The notes beneath the pieces were generated by a model. The model saw only the letters and a list, made by a program, of their open reading frames with translations, did no database searches and had not been told where the DNA came from. Shown here piece by piece: positions 34,352 to 46,983 of a stretch of 64,000 nt of DNA. The stretch comes from Didymodactylos carnosus (taxonomy: Eukaryota; Rotifera; Eurotatoria; Philodinida; Philodinidae). The stretch is taken from assembly GCA_905250885.1 (NCBI GenBank), contig CAJNOQ010000065.1, positions 21,348 through 85,347 on the forward strand, read 5' to 3'. Positions within the stretch are counted from its first letter, which is position 1. Each line of letters begins with the position of its first letter. The position numbers were made by a program, and so were the translations under genes.

Positions 34352-36071
34352 ATGGTTAACGTGTTCAAAACACTTCGTAACCATTGGAAAAAATCATTAG
34401 TTGCATTTTCTCTAGCATTATACGGTTCGAAATGGTCATATAATCGTTATAAAGCAAATGAAATACGTCACTTTTATTGTCAACAAGCACTACTACATGG
34501 AAAAGAAAAATTTAGTCCATTGGACCAACCGACACGTATCGCTGTTCTACTAAACGGAAAAGCAAATAATAACAAAGCGAAATCAATCTATGATAAAACA
34601 GTATTTCCCCTCTTGAATTTAGTTGGACTCGATGTTCGTGTTTATCGTTTGGATAATACAGACTCGATTACTAGTGAAGAATTATTGGGAACAAAGATTG
34701 AACCAGATAAAATAAAAGCATTGATAATCATTGGTGGTGATGGAACAGTAGCCTCATTAGCGCCACATATACTCGAGTCAAAGACATTGTCCAATTTACC
34801 TGTAAGTAAAGAATTCATCACTCAGTCTCTGTTAAAATATTATATATTATTTTTTTGTTCAGATATGTGTTATACCAATTGGAGAACATTCACGTTTTTT
34901 TCGATCTTTATTACCAGACTCATATTCAATAAAAGACAAGGTGAAATTACATGATGATATCACGTTGTTATGTGAATCAGTTTTAGCTTTGTTTAATGGA
35001 AAAATTGTACACCGACCATTGCTCAAAGTTACTCTATCAAATCAAACAGAACCAATGTAAGCATGTTATTTCTGAGAGTTGTTGGTTTAAACTTCGTTAT
35101 TAATGAAAAGAGCATAAACAATCGAGGAAAAAACACTATCAGATTTCATCATCCAAGAAAATGTTAAATTATACATTCTATTAGAAAAAAGTTATAAAAA
35201 CTGAAAACTATTGAAAATTTTATGTAAATTGAATAGCTATTAGACAGATTTCAAGACTTTATATGAACAAGTCGTAGTTTTGTGAGAGATCCTTACATGT
35301 CAAAAGAGCTTGATTCTCACTATTAAATTGTTTTTTAGCTATGCCAGTACATTGCAGTTTGGTTATTACTCTCAAATGAATCAATTACGTCAACGTCTAT
35401 GGTATTTTAATATTTTGAAATACCCAATATCATCTTATTATGTTTATTTAACACGTTCAAAAACTCCTTTAACATTATCCGATAAAAAATCAGTTATTTA
35501 TACCAAACCTTGTTCTGGTTGTTTACGTTGTCGTATTGTCGAACAACAAACAGCTCTACCAACAATAAAACCAACATTTTTTTCTCGTTTATATAAATCA
35601 AATCGACTTGCAACAACTCCTACAATTGAACACAATGTTAATAAGGAAATAAATCCAGATTGTGGTGTAGAATATTGTGTTGCTAATGAAAATCCAATTG
35701 AAATACAGGCAGTAACAACAACGATACCAAATGAAATTCAGCTGAATATAAGCGATAAAGTAAAATCGTATGTATACGACAATTCAGAAATTGAGAAACA
35801 ATCAATAAGAGTAAATGATGTTACATTTTACCCAAATCCATCTTTATCAAATTCTATTATTATTGATAATGAAAAAATTTCGCTTGTATCCGAAGAGCCA
35901 GTGGAATGCAAAATACAATTAACTAATAAATCATTAAAACTTATACAAATGAATTCGGAACCATTAATCAAAAAACGTTCACATCCTCCAACAATGGAGG
36001 ATCTTGACGAACAAGAACTGGCAAAAAAACATATATTGCCATTCTATACGATAAAGTCATTAATAACTTAA
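34352..36071 (+). CDS. AGK: Acylglycerol kinase, mitochondrial
   Basis: Three exons, 34352-34801, 34863-35056 and 35339-36071, give 458 residues (human AGK 422). AGK phosphorylates mono- and diacylglycerol and, in animals, also belongs to the TIM22 carrier-import complex of the inner membrane. The N-terminus MVNVFKTLRNHWKKSL, followed by a hydrophobic segment, is characteristic of AGK. The lipid-kinase nucleotide loop IIIGGDGTVASL (about 126-137) is present, followed by IPIGEHSRFFRSLLPD, the place of the usual IPLGE. The second half holds a CSGCLRCR cysteine cluster and a long Asn/Ile/Ser-rich region that I cannot align by eye. The divergence there is real or reflects fast evolution. Confidence 0.92.
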
Positions 36072-36751
36072 GCATTTTTTAGTACATATTTTTGTGATTA
36101 AACACACTTGTCTAGCTGTTTTTTATTACTTTGCAAGGATGATGTCTAGTTATGATCTCTTCTGAAGAAGAGAAATTGTGTACTTACTCATATATTCTCT
36201 AGCATCGTGGATGAATCTGTGTGTTTATTATTACATCCAGAATTGAACATTTTCTATGCTTTTTTTTCTTTAGATCAATTTTAGAAACACAGTTGAAGAA
36301 TATCTTGAGAAAGTGTTTCAATTTTGTTATGTTGATACACTTGTTAAAATATTAAACTGAGCAAGAGAAGCCAAATAGAAAAATACCTCTTCAAATACGC
36401 TGATAATAAATGGATTCATGTTTAACCGATTTAACAGTTATTGTTCAAGGATTGGTAAAATGAATTCATAGAAGATGAACAATATTTTGAAAGGTTATTT
36501 AATAGGTTAGTGAATAAAATTGAACAATAGGAAGAGAGAAGCATACCTTACTTTTCGATTATCTCTATCGATGTAGGTACTGAGCCCGACATCTTACCTA
36601 CAGTTGACAAACTTCTCTACTAGTTATCAATTGAAGCTCTGAGCAATAGACTACCTTGACTCACAGTTCTTTTCGCCCAACTGCTTGAGCTTTCCATACA
36701 CACTCACTAACCACGTACTAGCTCCGATGACTAACTGAAGGAACTGTATCG
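36072..36751. other. AGK downstream region
   Basis: AT-rich 3' flank of the acylglycerol kinase gene with no recognised feature before the hAT-type element. Confidence 0.5.
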
Positions 36752-37191
36752 TAGAGATGTGCAGGGCATCCTTACCCTACCATATCCTGTAAGGTAGGGT
36801 AGGGCCAGGGCTTCGTCTAAAAAAGACAGAGCGTCGGTACAACATTGAGGTCGGTCGCTAGCGATAGTTATTTTAAACTCTTTATTTTGTCGGATGCAAG
36901 ACACTCATTTCCGGTGCAATTGACAATATAAAAAAAACAATTTTACAATTATTTTTTTATAATTATTTATAAAAAATAATTTTTTTTAACAATTTTAAAA
37001 GAGAATTTTTATCGATATGATTCATTTATTTAAAAAAATAAAGAAATAATTGTAAATGGAAAATTCTCAAATTTTCAAAGGGCAGGGTAGGGCCATGGCT
37101 ACATTGCCACAGGGTAGGGTAGGGCCAGTGTTCAAAAACTTTTCACAGGGTAGGGCAAGGGCTCCGTAAACAGTTATCCTGCACATCTCTA
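36752..37191. mobile_element. Non-autonomous hAT-type element with GGGTAGGGC arrays
   Basis: Ends are TAGAGATGTGCAGG (36752) and its exact complement CCTGCACATCTCTA (to 37191). Flanks are CTGTATCG (36744-36751) and CTGTATTG (37192-37199), an 8-bp target duplication with one mismatch. Copies of GGGTAGGGCCAGGGCT and TACCCTACC cluster in the first 90 and last 115 bp, while the middle is plain AT-rich DNA. No transposase is encoded. Terminus, duplication length and subterminal arrays all fit the hAT superfamily. Confidence 0.88.
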
Positions 37192-38048
37192 CTGTATTGT
37201 GCGTTAAAACGTAGTAAGTATCCTACGGGACGGTACTAAGTTATACTTATCCCTTCACTCCGAATGTCCACAGGCGTGGATATTAGTGAACATCGAAAAA
37301 TCACTATAGCAAGGTGACAATGTGTTGTATCAAAAAACATATTTTTCTAACGTAAGTTGACACTTAGAGCCCAGCAGGTTAAACCTAACCTAACGGTTAT
37401 GAAATTTTTTATAGGTTCGGTTATAGATTATTTTAAAATTAAAATAAGATGTTACTAGCCACTAAGAATTAATATTAAACAGTGATGACAGAAACGGTTC
37501 AAAATTTTCAAAATATTTTCAAGAATGAGTGGTGTAATTTATTTTATCACTTAAGTTATAGGTTGTCAAAAAGTCGTAACCTGATGACATGTGCAATCTA
37601 CTGACACTGTAAGGTAGCAAAAGTTGATAAAAAAATTTTGTTTTATCAAGCCTAAACAAAGGTATAAGAATTTCAAGTTCAGTTTTCATGATCAGTTGCC
37701 AAGGGTAAAGGGTTAATTTGCAATTCGATATATGACTTGTCAACTAAAAGCAGCAACTATGAATAAGAATTTTAACATATTATGCTTAACATCGACGCTG
37801 TATGTTAATAAGACAAGGTGTCTTGCGAGAATAATGAGAATTAGTGAGCAAATCTATGTTCTAAAGAAGTGTAAAGTGGAAGACATTATATCCAAAGGTT
37901 TTAGAATTAATTAACATGAGCCATTTCTATATTCGGAATGTTAAGCATATGTAATTTTAATTTCTTTGTTTTAGATGTACTTCTTTTTTATATTTCTGAT
38001 AGATGTTGACTAATTTGTATTATTGTTAAGTACCTTTCTTATTATTTT

Positions 38049-38086
38049 GCCACTGATAAAGGCTTTACCAAGCCGAAACGTTTGGC
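38049..38086 (+). other. Hammerhead-ribozyme-like motif (degenerate)
   Basis: GCCA, CTGATAAA, a GGCTT/TACC/AAGCC hairpin, GAAACGTT and TGGC follow in order. GCCA pairs with TGGC (stem I) and the hairpin is stem II, while AC/GT would be a minimal stem III as in mini-hammerheads of Penelope-like retroelements. The core differs from CUGANGA at the G8 position and has one extra A, so it is probably inactive. Confidence 0.35.
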
Positions 38087-38465
38087 TAGTATTAAATTTA
38101 TGATTAATATAAGTAATTAACCCTTAGTACTTGTCAACATTAAGGTTCGAACACTGCACGTTTTAAGTATATAACGAACAACGTAACCACCAAGTCATGC
38201 CGGTCATCTGACAATGGAAAACGACAACTTTTCTAAAAAATACACTAAATTATCATAAAATACACTTATTAATTTATCTAAACAAAAATCCGTTATCTTT
38301 GATCAATCCAAAACGTTCATCCAGTCTAACACAAAAGAATCTCGATTAATAAGAACTCAATAGAAAATATCCCTTTTCATTTTAAAACTAATCAATTTCA
38401 GTTTAAATACTTCTTGATACATAGTTAAAAAAAGTTACCTCTTTTCAAGGGTGCCATTTTCTCGA

Positions 38466-38572
38466 TGTCACATGCAGGGTTCCCAGCGGAGGCGCCATAG
38501 TCAATGTGTTTTCCTGCTCCACTGAAGTTGATTATGGCGCTGCCGCAGCTGGAAATCCTGTGACATTTTCTG
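38466..38572. repeat. Imperfect hairpin of about 105 bp
   Basis: TGTCACATGCAGGG...GGCGCCATAGTCAA (38466-38504) is matched in reverse by TTGATTATGGCGCTGCC...TGTGACA (about 38527-38564), with a few mismatches. It is GC-richer than its surroundings. It may be a short MITE or a structured RNA. Confidence 0.6.
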
Positions 38573-40286
38573 ATAGAGTTATATCTTCTTTATTCTGTTT
38601 AATTGAGCGGTGAAAAATGTCCACATAAGAGATATCTCTTTATTTTTTAGATTCTTATTAAATTGTTTATTGCACATATAGATCTTTATACGTTCTATTT
38701 ATTTCTAGATCGTGTCTAAAAAGCCAAATATTTTGAGAAAATAACTGAAATTCTATCTGTGAAATTCTACCGTCATTAAAATACGTACGTGAAGAGAAAT
38801 GAGATATGAAGCAGCATTTTTAGAAGAGACTAATAATCGTTAATTAATATAAAAATGTTCATACACTCAAATTGATGGTGGCTTTTGATGTAAAAAGAGT
38901 TTGTTAAAAAAATATGTTTTAAATCACTGTCAAATTAATACATTGTCTTTTGTGTATATCGTTTTGTAAATAAAAGACGAGAGAATGGAATAATAAATTA
39001 TTTTTTATTTTCTTACAAAATTAATCTCTAATCCAAAAGGACTTCTGAATGGAAGATGTATTTTTCTTGCATTGAAAATTATCGTTTACACTGTATCTGG
39101 CAAAGTTATTACCATAAGTGTTTCGAATATTAGTCTCTTGTGAATAAAAAAATATCTTGTACTTTTTAACCGTTGTTGTACTTAATCTTCTTCATGAGTT
39201 CTAAACATCTCTCTGCTTGAATAAGTTCTATTGTTTGGTAAAACAAATAGATGTATATATATATATAACTTCCTCAATTGCAATTCTACAACAAAGAACT
39301 TTAACGAACGATATGTTAGTCTTTCATTTTTGTTAAATCGTTTCATTATTGAACACTATAACTAAGCATAGACACGAAATTTCTTAGTATAGTTCAATCT
39401 TGTCATACAGCGCAGTACTACTAGCCATACTACTGCGTTTTTTTCGTTGTTATAATATGATGCTTGTCATAATAATGATAAACAAACAATAATATGTAGA
39501 ATGTGCAGATCATTAAACTATACGTTCATTTTACATACTTCTATGTAATAGAATGCTTATCTCATATACGTAGAAATCAGTAATCATCAATACACAGATA
39601 ATAGAAGAAAAAGATGCGGACAAACGGCTAGATGTAATAGTGAAGTAAATATCATTAATAGTCTAGAATAAAATTCTTTAGTTTGTATCTCATCTTACTA
39701 CTTTTATATGTGTTGGGATTTTATATTCATCTAACAGACTTTGAGATAAAAGTAGATTTAAGAGGGTTATTTATTTTTAAAGGAGTTTATTGCATTGTCA
39801 ATTATATCAACATTTTTTCGTCTTTTTTCTGTAGGAGAAAATGTCTAGAAAGAGAAAATGAGAAAAAGATTTTTTTCTATTGCTTTCTAAGGTAGATGTG
39901 TGATGTTTAATGAAGAATAAAAAAAAAGAAAACTTTTCTTTACTGCTTTTTAGCTAGGGCTATCTTGTCACTAATTACTTTATGTTATTTTATCAAATAA
40001 AAAGATTTTTTTTTACTTCTAACGAACTAAACATGAAGTATCAGTCTAAGTACTAAATACTATAATAATATATGTTATTCCTATTTCAGAATATGATGAT
40101 TTTTAACTAAAACTAAAATGAGTTTGATTATTAGTCAATAATACATCGATAGAAGAATTAATGTTTTCAAAATTATCCGCTTGAGGACGTCTATAGTAGT
40201 ATCTCGTATGTTTAATTACATAATTCTTCTTCTACTTTTGTTCTGTATACATTATTTATCTGCTTAAAGTAATCTATTCAACACAA

Positions 40287-40290
<4 letters not shown>

Positions 40291-40339
<49 letters not shown>
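40291..40339. repeat. (CT)n microsatellite
   Basis: About 24 nearly uninterrupted CT units, with a TTTCTCTCC interruption at the 3' end. Confidence 0.95.
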
Positions 40340-40343
<4 letters not shown>

Positions 40344-42026
40344 CCTGCCTCTTCTATGAACATCCAAATGAGCAATATTATATTTTTCACTCCTTATCAA
40401 CGTCATCGTTAAGCCAACTGTGTGAAACTCGGAAGGCTTATTATTTTTTTATCATAGAAAATTCTTCTTTCTTCCAGATATTATTCTGTCTTGAATCACT
40501 CATTCATTTTTACTTATTTTTGATCGTAGAGATTCAAACAAAAAGATGTTTCAACTTTCCAAGTGTAATAGATGATACATTTTGTAAGTCATTTATATTC
40601 AATTCTTTAATCATATTAGACGATCATATAGTATCAATTGACACTATTGGTATTTTAGATAGATTTATAAATTTATCTAATCTTATTTCTAACATTAATT
40701 CATCATTTTAGTCTATATTTTTCAATCTTTTCAAAGAGTAGAAAGAAGAAGTCATAATAGTTAATTTTAAATAAGAAAGACGAAAATATAATTTCAAGTT
40801 ATTTTTTTAATAATATTAGTTTAAACATCGAAAGTTTGATAGAATAAATAATTTTTTTTAAATAAAATCAAAACAATTATGTATTTTTTAGCAGTCTTAT
40901 ACATTCTTCTTTCTTATTCCCAAAGAGTAGTTGTCTTCTAGTCTCATCTTTGTTTTTCATACTTTGAGAGAGAAATATTTTGCATATAGTTAGTTAGATA
41001 CATACTAGAACGATAGATATACGCTGCTACGCATTAGAATTACAACTTGACGAAGGAAAAAATGTGATTCTTTTTCTTCTTTTTTCACTTCTTGACAAAA
41101 AAAAAAGCTGCTCAGGTAAGGAAGTATTACCTTGAATATTACGTAATGAGAAACGATGAAAAAAAAAAAAAGAAAAAGAAGAAAATAACTACTATGAAAT
41201 AAATAATGTTAGATGATTGAACATTCTTTTTTTCTTTTTTTTTTTTTTATAAATTTTTTATTATGGACAACAGAACAGATATTAACTAAAACAAAACAAA
41301 AATTGAGATAAAATATCTTTCATAGTTTCTATTTATCAACCTAAAAAAACGACAGATAAAACTATATATCAGGACGAACTGACTCGACAAGAATAAAACA
41401 TGTTTAACAGATAAAAGTAACGTTTTGATTGTTTTTTATATCTTATTGTTTATTAATATTAACTAGACTCGTCACTAATTAAAATGATGATTATCCATAA
41501 AAGATAAATATAATTTCTACTAATACTTTGTTAATGAATGTTGCTTGTAAATGTTAGATTACATACTCATACACATTGTTATTACAATCAAAGTGATCGG
41601 ACAAATTAGTCTATGAACAATATTGAGATAAATTTAGAGTAATAAATAGTTTTCATTGATAGTTAAATTTTATTTTAAATATTATAAATAATCTGTTTAT
41701 TTTGTTTTTTTATACATTTACGATGGATAATATTATTATCATTTGTAATTATTTAATATTATTATTTTATTTATCTTTTTGAATAATCTTCTCTCATTTT
41801 TAAATAGAAAGATTTAATGATGATAAATTCATACTTTATCATGATTTAGTTGTATTATCTCATTTAAAAATAAATTCTGTTATTACTATCTCATAATTGT
41901 TTAACATAATCAATATTTAGATAGAATATCAGTTAAAACCTAACATGTTAAAATAATTAAACAATATATACTGATACATAATATAGATATATTAGCAAGA
42001 GATATTAGCGAATCAAATTAGTCAAA

Positions 42027-42050
42027 TATATATATATATATATATATATA
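42027..42050. repeat. (AT)n microsatellite
   Basis: About 12 uninterrupted AT units. Confidence 0.95.
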
Positions 42051-42230
42051 CAATCTAAATTAACGTTTTTCTATCAAATAACAATACATTGTTCATTTAT
42101 TTTATTCTAAAATTATTAACAAGTTAAAAATCTACTCGTCATAGATTGTTGTTTGGTACACATTAATCGAATTTTTTTGCACAAAAACAAAATAAAAGAA
42201 GAATAGACAAAATGACTGGCTAATCTCTTA

Positions 42231-42256
42231 TTATATATATATATATATATATATAT
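42231..42256. repeat. (AT)n microsatellite
   Basis: About 13 AT units, the second such tract within 200 bp. Confidence 0.95.
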
Positions 42257-43469
42257 CAAATGGTCAATTTACAAAATTGACCCATATTATATAAATAAGT
42301 GAGTAATATAACGAAAACAAAGTACATAATTCCAATTTGATTTATAAATGGTTCATTTGATACACGATAAATAAGTAATATACAATAAAAGAACACAAAT
42401 TTATAATGTTTATTTATCAGTAGATAATACTTATCATTAATCTATATCTAAAAAAAAAAATCATTTAAATATTTTTCTAATTTTTCTAATTCTTAATTAA
42501 TTTTAATTAAATTAAATATACAATAATGAAATACTTGAAAATACATCTGTTTCTTTTATTCTTAAAAAAGACCTATTCTCTTTTTCTATATACTTATTAT
42601 GAATTGAACAATATATTATATTCAGTATTTCAGGTATTTGAAAAGTCAAGTTTATTGATTCTCGATAATGTTTTTGTCGAAATAGGTTTAAGAATAATGT
42701 ATTATAAAAATAATAAAGTTTTTTTGTCAATAGATGCGACAATCTGTTATTTTTTATATGATTTTTTTTTTCTTCTCCTTCTGTATATTATTTCTTTAGA
42801 AAAAAAGAATGTGTATCATTACCACATGCAAAATCTAGTTTATAGATATTTAAAAAATATTTGATCATAAACTTTGAAATAAAAAATATTTTCTTTTTTT
42901 TACAAAAAATACAAGATGTTCATCGTATTAATGTGAACTTATATGTTTGTGTATAATCTGCAGAGATGTTCATCTACACGCTGTAATGATGTAAGCTCTC
43001 TTCATTCTCATTCTGTAAACAAATAAAAAAGTAAAATAATGATCTCTAATTCTTATTTAGATTTATTTTTAGATATAAATATTCATTAGTTAAACTACGG
43101 GTTATCAACAAGTTTCTTTGTTTTGTTTTTTTATAAGAGTAATTGTAATAATGATTGTATCTCGATAAATTTTCGATACATAGAACGACAATATTTCAAC
43201 ACATAAAAAAACATGATCTATGAATAGTAAGTAAAATGAGCTTAGAAGAGACAAAATCTTAGAGTTTTTCTTCTCATCATATTCTATCAGTCGGTCATCG
43301 ACTATTATTATTCCATTAAAATTACAACGATATTTACATGATTAAACGTTGAATTACAACCAATGACTAATGTCAGATGGAATAAAAAACCCGATAAAAA
43401 GTAATTTATTATTTCTTTTTTGATTTTATCTTGGTTTTTGTGAATAATTTTTGATTTTTTTAATTTTAG

Positions 43470-46440
43470 CAAACGTAAATAATCCACAACAGCAACAACA
43501 ACAACAACAACGAAAATTACCATTTAATATAAACGAAATGGGCGATGTTTTATTAGAAGCAATGCAAGGTGTTTTATTATGTCTTGATAATAATCATATT
43601 ATTGTTGATGTTTCAAAAACAGTTAAATATTATATGGGTTTTGATCAAGTGAGATAAATATACATATACTCATTATATTTTAATCATAATTCATTGTTTT
43701 TTAGACTGATATTATTGGACTATCGATATTGTTATTAATTGAAGATTCCGAGAAAGATACATTTTTCAAGTTTTTAACAAATACTCATCAACGTAAGCAG
43801 TTTTTAATTGCAATGATTCAAGTTAAAAAATTAAGTTTTATTTGACAAAAAAGTTTTCTTTTATTAACAAACAATTCAATATCAAGTCGTTGTCAGATAG
43901 TTACTTGTGAATTTTAAATTTATTAGTTAGTATAAGCACTAAGATATATGAATAAAAATGAGAGTACCGATTACTCAATATAGTCTAATTCTAACGGAAT
44001 TTAAAATGATTCGATAGTATCTATCGAATATTAGCAATATATATCATTGAAAATTAAATGTAAATTCATGTATTTAAATAGAAAGAATATAGAAGAAGAG
44101 AATATTATCTTTATTCGTTAATTATAATTTTAGAAATTGATTTATGTAATGTTCGAATGATGTATGGTTTAACGGGCGAATATCGTTATGTTAAAGTTCA
44201 TCGAAAAAAAAAAGCAAGTGTCCAAGATGATACTGGTATAGAGAAAACTTTATATTTTCTATTTGTTTTCTTTTTTATCTGCTTCTTTTATTTTTCTCTT
44301 ATTTATGAAGGATCATGCGATCTTCCTCATTCATCAACAGGCTCAACCACCATTTGTACAATATTAGTATTGACTCAAAATGACGCATCTTACATTGACA
44401 TTAATCTATTTGATATAAATAAACATGAATTTTATACAAAAATGAATTTAATGGGCGAAATAACATTGGAAGATCATAGGTATGTATTTATAAAAAAATA
44501 ATTCTGTATATGATACTCTTTTAAGAAACATTTTTATATTTTTAGAGGAACATTAGTAACCGGATATCTTCCAAATGAAATAATTACTCAATCTATTTTT
44601 AATTTTGTTCATCAAGATGATTTACTTGTTAAATTACATGCACTATGGAAATGTTTGTTAAATTTTTTTATTTTAAACATCATATATCGATATTATTTCA
44701 TTTCTTATTCAGGTTTTACAACTGGACAAAGTAAAGTACAATGGCGTCTAAAAACAAGAGATGGAAATATTGTCTATTTACAAACAGAATATATACTTGT
44801 ATCGGGACATAATGAATCATCAGATATAATTGTAGCAAGAAATGAAGTTTTAAGGTATAGTAAATTATAATAAATTATTTTTATATTTATGTTATCATAT
44901 CGACTTTTTTTTTTTATAGTTCAATTGAACGTACAAAATTTCTTGAAACTCAAAAAAATGTGAAATTACAATGTGCAGAAGAAATGAAAGGTCATAGTTC
45001 ATTTTTTAAGAAAAGTAAGTTAAAATCTATGATTCTTTAATAAAATTAAAAACAATAATATCACTTTCTTTTGCAGTTTCAAATGATCAACAACAATATA
45101 ATAAAAATGAGATTACAGATTATAATGAACAACAATTTTATAAATTATCGATACCGTCTATAAATATGTCTCTCACAACGACAAAAAATAAATTAAATCC
45201 TATACATGTAAAAGGAAATATATTTCATCAGAATAAGACTGCTCGATCATTAAATATTCAAGATTATATTGATATACTAATTGATGATGAAAAATGGATT
45301 GATAGTGAATTACATAGTATGATTAATGATATACAATCGTTAACAGCTAAATATCATCGAACACAACAACAACCGCCACAAACTCATATATTAGAAAAAT
45401 CGCAATCATTGAGTGATATATCTGGTATCAATTACTTATTCTTCTATCTTGTTTATAGCTTTTATGCGTAGTCATTTTTAGATGCTGGTGAAAAATCTCC
45501 GTCAATTAATATTAATATTGGTAGTGGTACTTCTGAAACATTATCACAATTAATTTATTCGAAAAAGAACAATACAAACAATAATACTGGTAATCTATGT
45601 CCAATAATTGAAGAGACTAATTTTTCTTCATCATCCTTACCAGAAGACAATCGAAAAAAACGTGATTCTGATTCGATTGTACGTGGAATTCTGAGTAATT
45701 CATTGAATTATAATCCAGATAGTAAACAATCAGGTAAGAATAAAAGATGAATATCGTCTCTTAAATATGATCATAATTTCAATATCTGTATAGATTCATC
45801 AACATTATCCACCTTGCTCAATGATACTAATCCTCCTCCTCCTCCTCCTCCTCCTCTTTCATCCGCACAAATAGATGATAATAGTTCATCTCCAGTTCAA
45901 CAGATTCCATTTAGTATACGAGTAAAAATAATATTTAACAGTTAAGTGTTTTAATTTATATGTTAAACTTTTTTTTGTGTTGTATACAGACGGTACCACT
46001 ATCAAATGATCAACAACACAATGATGTCATGAAACAACATAATGAATTTTTAAAAAAATATCGTGCAGCTAAAACAAAATTAGAACATCAATTACAATCA
46101 GTTATTTCACAAGAAAAAGATCCATTGAGTAGTGGATTAATAACGGAGTTATCAAAAATAAAGGTAGCTTTTTCCACTTTTTTCAGTCACAACTGCATTT
46201 GATTATTAATAAATTTTGTTTTACAACCGTTTTTTCGTTACAGAAAAAGCGATTGTAAAACAAAATTTATTTAGTTCAAACAAGTCGAGTTTAAAATAGC
46301 AAAATCATTTGATAATTTTTGTCTTCTAGGCCACAACACTCAATAAACTTTCTCAACTCGAACAGATTAAAGCAAAACATTTAGCAAAAACGTTTGATAC
46401 ACATCGTCACACTACAGAATATAATAATAACAATAATAAC

Positions 46441-46473
<33 letters not shown>

Positions 46474-46983
46474 CAAGGTATTTTAAATACGACATTTTTG
46501 TCTTCGATAGATGACACAACACAGTTCGATCCATCTAATAATCCGTATCCAAATTACCAACAGCAACCACACAATTTTATGTTAGGATCTCAACAACAAA
46601 TGTCGTTCGACTATACTCATCAGCAACAGCATCCAATGTATTCAAATCAACAAGCACCACCCTTTCAATCATTTCAGTCACCATTTCGTTTTCAGAATGC
46701 TTTCAATGTAGGACAAACGAATTACAATTCAATGAGACCTAACTCAACAACAGCAAAAACATTTCATGAGTCAGATTCATTTTTTCCACCACCTTCCTCA
46801 TCCATTCAGCCACCTTCTTCTTCTTCTACTCAAATTATTCAACAACAACATGTGTCCAGTGATCATTCAACATCATCGTTCAATATTCAATCGTACATGA
46901 ATGTTCAACTATTTGGACATCCTCAAACAGATTTGACTCAAACAACTTACAATCAAAATGATAATAATTCGTACCCATATTAA
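43470..46983 (+). CDS. PAS-domain transcription regulator (bHLH-PAS class; bHLH not found)
   Basis: Thirteen exons: 43470-43648, 43705-43792, 44134-44235, 44311-44479, 44546-44652, 44713-44854, 44920-45014, 45077-45424, 45482-45733, 45794-45921, 45990-46163, 46330-46477, 46511-46983; about 800 residues. PAS-A begins MGDVLLEAMQGVLLCLDNNH and continues VSKTVKYYMGFDQTDIIGLS. PAS-B has GTLVTGYLPNEIITQSIFNF, VHQDDLL and WRLKTRDGNIVYLQTEYILV, then IIVARNEVL, as in AhR/BMAL/CLOCK-type proteins. The C-terminal half is low-complexity (polyQ, polyP, polyN), with a possible coiled coil at FLKKYRAAKTKLEHQLQSV, typical of transactivation regions. The first exon starts mid-codon at a splice acceptor; the bHLH exon is either upstream and unrecognised or absent, with ATG 43538 as start (778 residues). 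Subfamily not assigned. Confidence 0.85.
46209..46272. repeat. Perfect inverted repeat inside a PAS-gene intron
   Basis: AATAAATTTTGTTTTACAA (46209-46227) is exactly complementary to TTGTAAAACAAAATTTATT at 46254-46272. The pairing continues imperfectly inward (CGTTTTTT against GAAAAAGCG). The hairpin fills much of the 166-bp intron 46164-46329. Confidence 0.8.

Larger units (their letters stand above)
37192..43469. other. 6.3-kb AT-rich region without a recognised gene
   Basis: No exon could be identified. It contains a hammerhead-like motif (38049-38086), a hairpin with unusually GC-rich stem (38466-38572) and simple repeats (40291-40339, 42027-42050, 42231-42256). Because the PAS gene that follows begins inside a codon at a splice acceptor, at least one upstream exon may be hidden here. 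Confidence 0.55.

Noticed and set aside
36750-37195. Telomere-like GGGTAGGG repeats
   Set aside because: The repeats are irregular, occur in both orientations and lie inside a bounded element with terminal inverted repeats and a target duplication.
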